Source: RGIG5612 sp964528825 (GTDB lineage Bacteria; Bacillota; Clostridia; Lachnospirales; Lachnospiraceae). From it: a stretch of 12,671 bases of DNA. The notes below the pieces were generated by a model. That model worked only from the letters and a program-made list of their open reading frames with translations, was not told the origin of the DNA and did not search any database. The DNA is taken from the NCBI GenBank assembly GCA_964528825.1, contig CAZGVB010000039.1, positions 1 to 12,671 on the forward strand, given 5' to 3'. Shown piece after piece: positions 8,132 to 12,671 of this stretch; within the stretch, counting starts at the first letter, position 1; every line of letters begins with the position of its first letter. Position numbers and translations under genes: made by a program.

Positions 8132-8145
8132 GAGACGGAGATATA

Positions 8146-9024
8146 ATGAATTATTATAAACTTGGAAGGAATGACGCCTGCTGGTGCGGCAGCGGGAAAA
8201 AATATAAGAAATGTCATGAGGCATTTGATGAAAAGATATGGCAGTTTGCATTGCAGGGATATGAGGTGCCGGATCATGACATTATAAAGACTGCAGAAGA
8301 AATAGAAGGCATAAAGGCAAGCGCAAAGATAAATATCGCTGTGCTTGACGAGGTCGCCAAAAGGATTCATGCGGGCATGTCGACACTTGAGATAGATGAT
8401 ATAGTCAATGAGATAACCTATGGCATGGGAGGTATTCCGGCAGACCTCGGATATGAGGGATATCCTAAGAGCGTATGTACATCGATAAATGATGTTATAT
8501 GTCACGGTATACCGAGCAGTGACGTCATACTCAAGGACGGCGATATAGTCAATGTGGACTGCTCGACTATACTTAACGGCTTCTTTTCGGATTCATCGAG
8601 AATGTTTTGCATAGGCAATGTCAAGCCCGAATGGAAAAGGCTAGTGGATGTGACAAAGGAGTGCGTGGAGATAGGCCTTCAAAATGTTATTCCATGGCGC
8701 TGTCTGGGTGATATGGGAAGTGCGGTAAATGAGCACGCGAAAAAAAACGTATATCAGGTAGTGCGTGATATAGGCGGTCATGGATGCGGATTGGAATTTC
8801 ATGAAGAGCCTTGGGTAAGCTATGTATCTGAGCCGGGAACTGAAATGCTCATGGTGCCCGGAATGGTATTTACGATCGAGCCCATGGTAAATATGGGTAC
8901 ATGCGAGTTTTTTACGGATGAAGAAAACGGATGGACTATCCGTACAAAGGACGGTTTGCCGTCGGCGCAATGGGAGATACAGGTACTCGTGACAGAGGAC
9001 GGGCATGAAGTACTCAGCTGGTAG
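8146..9024 (+). CDS. map: Type I methionine aminopeptidase with N-terminal SEC-C zinc motif
   Basis: This cytoplasmic metalloprotease removes the initiator methionine from new proteins. At 292 residues it is longer than the roughly 250-residue E. coli form because of an N-terminal SEC-C motif: C12-x-C14-GSGKKYKK-C23-H24, a zinc knuckle often found on Firmicute MetAPs and on SecA, thought to aid ribosome association. The M24 catalytic domain follows from about residue 45. The five metal ligands are all present: D138 (NVDCS), D149 (FSDSSR), H212 (GGHGCG), E245 (FTIEPM) and E277 (AQWEIQ), together with H120 and H219. The ATG is preceded by GGAG (8137-8140) with a 5-base spacer. It stands alone rather than in the usual secY-adk-map ribosomal context, so it may be a second, accessory MetAP. 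That is inference, since the rest of the genome is unseen. Confidence 0.95.
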   Translation: MNYYKLGRNDACWCGSGKKYKKCHEAFDEKIWQFALQGYEVPDHDIIKTAEEIEGIKASAKINIAVLDEVAKRIHAGMSTLEIDDIVNEITYGMGGIPADLGYEGYPKSVCTSINDVICHGIPSSDVILKDGDIVNVDCSTILNGFFSDSSRMFCIGNVKPEWKRLVDVTKECVEIGLQNVIPWRCLGDMGSAVNEHAKKNVYQVVRDIGGHGCGLEFHEEPWVSYVSEPGTEMLMVPGMVFTIEPMVNMGTCEFFTDEENGWTIRTKDGLPSAQWEIQVLVTEDGHEVLSW

Positions 9025-9030
9025 GATACC

Positions 9031-9210
9031 TGTGATACGATTCGCATGTGTGATACAGTTCGTATGTGTAATACAGTTTGCATGTGTGATACAGTTCGCA
9101 TGTGTAATACAGTTCACATAAGTGATACAGTTCGCATGTGTGATACAATTTGCATATGTAATACAGCTCACACATGTAATACATTTTGCATATGTAATAT
9201 AGTTCGCATA
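9031..9210 (+). repeat. Tandem array of ten 18-bp repeats
   Basis: Ten contiguous 18-base units with consensus TGTGATACAGTTCGCATG begin 7 bases after the map stop. A partial eleventh (tatcattacag) follows to about 9221. Mismatches to consensus by unit are 2, 1, 2, 0, 3, 1, 3, 5, 4, 3, so the 5' half is the more uniform. Most changes are transitions, notably G/A at base 4 and base 18. The array separates map from the Wzz-like gene, and I find no gene, terminator or clear promoter in it. Because 18 is a multiple of 3, it reads through as six-residue repeats in several frames, but no frame shows codon-level conservation. It could be a minisatellite, an array of protein-binding sites, or relics of expansion. 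Confidence 0.97.
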
Positions 9211-9309
9211 TATCATTACAGATTAAAGACAGCTGCTGCATCAACTGCCATAAAGGAGACGGATGTGGATAGAATACCGTCCGTGAGCAATAAAAAGGAG
9301 ACATTTCCT

Positions 9310-10800
9310 ATGGAAACATCATCTGCTAAGCATATAGCATCAATAAGTATAAGAGACCTCTTTTTGTATCTGTTAAGTAAATGGAGGCTTTTTCTCATAT
9401 GCTTCGCAGTAGGTGCGCTGATACTTGGCGCATACGGAGCATATAAGAATCTGAGCTCGTCAGGTGGCGAAGAGAATGACGCTAAGGAGATCGAGGATAT
9501 AATCGGTGAAATGTCAGATTTTGAAATAGCCGACTGCAATGCAAGTGCTGCATCTATTGCCTCCAATCTCGCATTGTATGACAGCTATAAGGAATATATC
9601 GATAAATCCGTATATCAGTCGCTGCTGCCTGAGGGCCTGAAGAACAGTCAGCTGATATATTTTGTAAGCTATGAGGAGGATAAATATACACAAAAGGATA
9701 CTTCTGTCAGCTCTGCAATCGCATATGCATACGCAGCGAGGATATTCGGGGAGTCATTTGCCGAAGAAATAGCCGAAGAATTCGGTATCTCAGCGGAGGA
9801 CAGCTTCTACTATTATGACGGAGTCGTAAATATCGACTGGACGGCAACTGATCAGGGCATCGTGGTAATAAGCATATATGGCAATGATGAAGATTTTCTG
9901 CAGGATATGACTGCTCTTGTAAAACGTCATATAGAGGGCCTCAAGGAGGACGTTGCGGCTTTACTTGGTACCCATACCGTGACACTTATATCAGAGCACA
10001 TAGGCGTGGTCAATTCGTCCGAAATCCTCAAAAATCAACAAACATATATCAAAAATATGCAAAGTGCTGTCAACAGTATCGAAAAGTCTGTCGATGATCT
10101 GGACGGCGCAGCACTTGAATATGTCAAATATCTTGTTAAAAGTGAATATAGCGGCGAAAATATCGCTATCGCGTTTGCAGATGCCAAGGCCGCAGATGAT
10201 GCGGATACAGGCGATGCAGACGATACCGTATCATTAAAGGCAATGATCAATAAAAAATATATCCTTGCGGGAGCTCTTGCGGGCTTGATAGTCTGTGCCG
10301 TAGTTATGATCATAAGATATCTGACTCAGGGAATGCTGAGATGCTATGACGATATGGAATATTGTTACGGTATTCAGGTACTTGGCAGCTTTGATGCAGA
10401 AAATGTGAAAAGACATCATACCTCTCTTGACAGGCTTATCAGGATCAAAAGGATAAAGAGAGGGGAGGCAGACAGATCGGTCAGAGCAGAGCTTACCGCA
10501 GAGAGGCTCAGGCTTGCCGCTGAAAAGAAGGGTATAAAGGACATATGCATCGCAATAGGTGCAGGGGCTGCATCAGGATCGGATTTTGTACAGGATATTG
10601 CGATGCTTTGCAGTGAACTTAACATAGTCGCGGCTTATGATATCAAAAGAAATCCGAAGGCACTGGAGAGTATGAGGCAGTCGCAGGGTGCGGTGCTCCT
10701 TGAGCAGACAGACAGATCAAAGCTCCAGGATATAGAAGAGGAATGGCAGATATGTGCCGCAAATGATATACCTGTGCTTGGGGCTATCGTGGCAGAGTAA
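9310..10800 (+). CDS. Wzz/YveK-like polysaccharide chain-length regulator with degenerate kinase-like tail
   Basis: A 496-residue membrane protein. Membrane helix 1 spans about residues 26-46 and helix 2 about 317-337. Between them lies an extracytoplasmic domain of about 270 residues, rich in acidic and Ser/Tyr residues, ending in an Ala/Asp-rich linker (about 288-306). This is the topology of polysaccharide copolymerases (Wzz, CapA, YveK). The cytoplasmic tail (338-496) resembles the end of a BY-type tyrosine kinase. GAGAASGSDFV (417-427) stands where a P-loop would be but lacks the Lys, and GAVLLEQTDRSKLQDIEEEW...PVLGAIV (460-494) matches the family's last strand, helix and strand. It has no Tyr cluster at the end. 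It probably helps control surface polysaccharide length, but no other polysaccharide gene is visible nearby. The ATG at 9310 is chosen for AAGGAG (9295-9300), 9 bases upstream. The frame stays open back through the repeat array to 9046, but no ribosome binding site supports that. Confidence 0.65.
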   Translation: METSSAKHIASISIRDLFLYLLSKWRLFLICFAVGALILGAYGAYKNLSSSGGEENDAKEIEDIIGEMSDFEIADCNASAASIASNLALYDSYKEYIDKSVYQSLLPEGLKNSQLIYFVSYEEDKYTQKDTSVSSAIAYAYAARIFGESFAEEIAEEFGISAEDSFYYYDGVVNIDWTATDQGIVVISIYGNDEDFLQDMTALVKRHIEGLKEDVAALLGTHTVTLISEHIGVVNSSEILKNQQTYIKNMQSAVNSIEKSVDDLDGAALEYVKYLVKSEYSGENIAIAFADAKAADDADTGDADDTVSLKAMINKKYILAGALAGLIVCAVVMIIRYLTQGMLRCYDDMEYCYGIQVLGSFDAENVKRHHTSLDRLIRIKRIKRGEADRSVRAELTAERLRLAAEKKGIKDICIAIGAGAASGSDFVQDIAMLCSELNIVAAYDIKRNPKALESMRQSQGAVLLEQTDRSKLQDIEEEWQICAANDIPVLGAIVAE

Positions 10801-12037
10801 TACTACCGCTTAATGCACATGCGGCGGCTGTTTTCGGTGAAGCCAGATATATATTTACGCCGGATGAGCCCATACGTCCGAGAAAGTTGCGGTTGTTGGT
10901 CGCCACGACGGTCTCGCCGTCTGTCAATATGCCTCCGCTCCTTCCGCAGCACAGCCCGCATGAAGGGTGCGTGATCTGCGCACCTGCATCAAGAAGGATT
11001 CGTATAGTGCCGTTTGAAAGCGCTTCAAGATATATATCTCGACTTGCCGGTGTCACGATAAATCTTACAAATGGTGCAATATGCTTGCCCTTCAATATTT
11101 CTGCGGCAGCCATCAGATCCTCAAGACGGCCGTTTGTGCATGAGCCGAGGAAGACCTGATCGACCTTTTTGCCGATGATATCAGCAACAGGCACGATATG
11201 GTCGACATTTGACGGAACAGCCATTACCGGGACGAAATCCTCTGCGCGATATTCTATCACTCTCTCATATATATCTGCATCGCTTGCAAGATCTTCCGCA
11301 AGGCTTCTTTGAAATTCATCAAGCTCGATATGACAATATTCTGCGGTTTTTTCGTCCGGCGCGAACAATCCGCACTTGGCTCCTGCCTCTATTGCCATAT
11401 TTGCCATAGTCATACGAGAGGAGACAGACATACTGCGTATCGTATCACCGCCGAATTCAAGAGATCTGTAGGTGGCACCGGATGCCGTGAGGTCACCTAT
11501 TATCTTCAAGATGACGTCCTTGCTCGATACATTATCCGCAAGAGTGCCGTTAATATTTATTCTTATCGTCTCCGGGACGCGTACCCAGAGATTTCCGGTT
11601 CCGAGGATGCCTGCCATCTCGGTATATCCTATGCCTGTAGAGAATGCACCGACGCATCCGTAGGTAGTCGTATGGCTGTCGGTTCCGAAGACCACATGAC
11701 CCGGCTTTACATATCCTGCTGAGGTCATTAATTGATGACATATGCCGTCACTTTTGTGAAGATTCGATATTTGCTGTTCATGTGCAAAATCGCAGCTTAT
11801 CTTGTATGCGCGTACATCATCTACCTGGCTTGCGGGTATCAGATGATCGCATATTATGACGATCTTAGAGGGATCCCATACCTTTGAAAAGCCCATTTCA
11901 CGGAATTTTGATACTATAAACGGCATCATTATATCGTCAAGCATTACATAATCTGCATTTACCGTGACGATCTCACCAGCGTGTACATTCCTGCCTGCAT
12001 TGTGCGATATTATTTTTTCGATAAGAGTTTGTTTCAT
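10784..12037 (-). CDS. leuC: 3-isopropylmalate dehydratase large subunit (LeuC family, aconitase superfamily)
   Basis: With LeuD, this [4Fe-4S] enzyme isomerises 2-isopropylmalate to 3-isopropylmalate in leucine synthesis. The 417-residue size fits the shorter archaeal/clostridial LeuC-HacA type, not the roughly 465-residue E. coli type. Motifs are VFGTDSHTTTYGCVGAF (116-132), GSCTNGR with cluster ligand C300, and PSCGLCCGRSGGIL with ligands C360 and C363. The loop is unusual: most members read CGPC followed by L, V or I and G, whereas here a third Cys (C364) follows directly. VATNNRNFLGRMG (378-390) and YLASPKTAAACAL (397-409) complete the C-terminal signature. It lies 25 bases downstream of leuD on the same strand with only a weak GGA-type ribosome binding site, so it is probably coupled to leuD. 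Its last 17 bases overlap the end of the convergent Wzz-like gene. Related hydro-lyases (homoaconitase, dimethylmalate dehydratase) cannot be excluded. Confidence 0.85.
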   Translation of the reverse strand: MKQTLIEKIISHNAGRNVHAGEIVTVNADYVMLDDIMMPFIVSKFREMGFSKVWDPSKIVIICDHLIPASQVDDVRAYKISCDFAHEQQISNLHKSDGICHQLMTSAGYVKPGHVVFGTDSHTTTYGCVGAFSTGIGYTEMAGILGTGNLWVRVPETIRININGTLADNVSSKDVILKIIGDLTASGATYRSLEFGGDTIRSMSVSSRMTMANMAIEAGAKCGLFAPDEKTAEYCHIELDEFQRSLAEDLASDADIYERVIEYRAEDFVPVMAVPSNVDHIVPVADIIGKKVDQVFLGSCTNGRLEDLMAAAEILKGKHIAPFVRFIVTPASRDIYLEALSNGTIRILLDAGAQITHPSCGLCCGRSGGILTDGETVVATNNRNFLGRMGSSGVNIYLASPKTAAACALSGSITLPR

Positions 12038-12062
12038 TATTTTGTCCAGTCAGAGGTTATTT

Positions 12063-12554
12063 TTATTGCTTTCCGTTTCGTTTCTGCATTGCCTTTACAA
12101 GGCCGCCGGCTTCGAGTATCTCAAGCAGATTATCGGGAAGAGATGCTATCTTATACTGTTTATCCTTGTATTCGATATATTGATTTACCGATACGGTTAT
12201 CGTATCGCCCTCTCTCACATCATTTGCAAGGTCACGGTTTTCTATAAGGAGAAGTCCGTTATTGATGGCATTTCTGAAAAAGATGCGCGCAAAGGATCTC
12301 GCGATGATGCATTTTACGCCGAGAGCCTTTACGACCTCGGGTGCCTGTTCTCTGGAAGAGCCGCATCCGAAATTATCACCCGCGACTATAATGTCGCCGG
12401 GACATATATTTTTCGCAAGATCAGGTCTAAGCGGCGAGAATGCATATGGCTTCATTTCGTCAATAGTCTTTAATACCAGATATTCTGTCGGAAGTATGAT
12501 ATCTGTATCGATGTCATTTCCAAGCAGCCATACCTTGCCGGAGAATTTATCCAT
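12063..12554 (-). CDS. leuD: 3-isopropylmalate dehydratase small subunit (LeuD family)
   Basis: This is the swivel-domain subunit that completes the active site of LeuC. From the ATG at 12554 it is 163 residues, the usual length of the archaeal/clostridial small subunit. Motifs are KFSGKVWLLGNDIDTDIILPTEYL (3-26), PGDIIVAGDNFGCGSSREQAP (52-72) and IIARSFARIFFRNAINNGLLLIE (83-105). The substrate-loop segment YLVL (25-28) looks like the isopropylmalate type rather than the YLRT type I recall for methanogen homoaconitase. GSSREQ replaces the more common GSSREH. The start at 12554 is preceded by GGAAGGA (12566-12572 on the forward strand) with an 11-base spacer; an in-frame ATG at 12638 would add 28 unrelated residues encoded partly by the edge repeat. 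It comes before leuC, the reverse of the common leuC-leuD order. No promoter, T-box or attenuator is recognisable in the 117 bases visible upstream. Confidence 0.88.
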   Translation of the reverse strand: MDKFSGKVWLLGNDIDTDIILPTEYLVLKTIDEMKPYAFSPLRPDLAKNICPGDIIVAGDNFGCGSSREQAPEVVKALGVKCIIARSFARIFFRNAINNGLLLIENRDLANDVREGDTITVSVNQYIEYKDKQYKIASLPDNLLEILEAGGLVKAMQKRNGKQ

Positions 12555-12609
12555 TTTTTTGTTATTCCTTCCATTTTTCAGAAAGACAGCCGCATCTGCA
12601 GGGGCATCG

Positions 12610-12671
12610 TTGTGCATGGGCTTTATCCTGCATGCCACATTTGTGTTTGGGCTTTATCCTGCATGCCACAT
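12610..12671. repeat. Two tandem copies of a 31-bp repeat upstream of leuD, reaching the window edge
   Basis: Bases 12610-12640 and 12641-12671 match at 29 of 31 positions. A 23-base core (12618-12640 and 12649-12671) starting gggctttatcctgc is identical, and the copies differ only within the preceding ttgtgcat/ttgtgttt segment. Each copy contains the palindrome GCATGC. The second copy stops exactly at the window edge, so more copies may follow. The repeat lies 56 bases upstream of the leuD start, in its probable leader or promoter region. Confidence 0.93.

Noticed and set aside
8014..8505. Minus-strand open frame opposite the map leader and 5' end
   Set aside because: It overlaps the well-supported SEC-C and catalytic region of map, has no ribosome binding site and resembles no protein family.
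9031..9210. CRISPR array
   Set aside because: The units are directly contiguous with no spacers, are only 18 bp and imperfect, and no cas genes are near.
9186..9214. TTGCAT and TATATC at the end of the array as a promoter for the Wzz-like gene
   Set aside because: The spacing is 17 bases, but both boxes match poorly and similar sequences recur in the repeats, so it is not distinguishable from chance.
8641..9304. Minus-strand open frames with CITHAN- or CELYHT-type repeats across the 18-bp array
   Set aside because: They arise because the 18-bp unit is a multiple of three and lacks stops in those frames. They have no ribosome binding site, run antisense to map, and match no family.
12555..12638. 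Longer leuD start at 12638
   Set aside because: It adds 28 residues with no family similarity, encoded partly by the 31-bp repeat. ATG 12554 has a GGAAGGA box and gives the standard length.

Overview
The window looks like chromosomal DNA of a low-to-mid GC anaerobic Firmicute, most likely a member of Clostridia such as the Lachnospiraceae. The grounds are strong AGGAG-type ribosome binding sites, a bacterial V-type ATPase operon in the Enterococcus/Clostridium gene order, and a methionine aminopeptidase with an N-terminal SEC-C zinc knuckle. The genus cannot be fixed from the sequence alone.

Positions 1-7830 hold one tightly packed plus-strand operon for a rotary V/A-type ATPase, in the order I-K-E-C-F-A-B-D (ntpIKECGABD in Enterococcus hirae naming). 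Subunits I and K form the membrane ion path, E is the peripheral stalk, C, F and D are the central stalk and its socket, and A and B form the catalytic head. Subunit I is cut off by the left edge of the window. The proteolipid K keeps the residues that bind Na+ in E. hirae NtpK, so the machine may pump or use sodium. The catalytic subunit A is split by a single-base frameshift near position 4508. Correcting it restores a full 588-residue protein whose P-loop and catalytic Glu fall at the E. hirae positions. An intrinsic terminator at 7878-7909 closes the operon.

Positions 7910-9024 hold a separate unit. A putative promoter just after the terminator is followed by a roughly 200-base leader with a 19-bp tandem duplication and several hairpins, then map (SEC-C methionine aminopeptidase). 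Downstream lies an array of ten 18-bp tandem repeats (9031-9210). After it comes a two-transmembrane protein resembling the Wzz/YveK polysaccharide chain-length regulators, with a C-terminal tail that looks like a degenerate tyrosine-kinase domain.

Positions 10784-12554 hold a minus-strand pair, leuD then leuC, for the two subunits of 3-isopropylmalate dehydratase. leuC converges on the Wzz-like gene and overlaps its 3' end by 17 bp. The right edge carries two copies of a 31-bp repeat.

Most of the window is housekeeping metabolism, and I see no clear undescribed system. The points most worth a second look are the ntpA frameshift, the three separate tandem repeats confined to the intergenic DNA to the right of the ATPase operon, the structured map leader, the orphan Wzz-like protein, and the leuD-leuC order with its unusual Cys-rich cluster loop.
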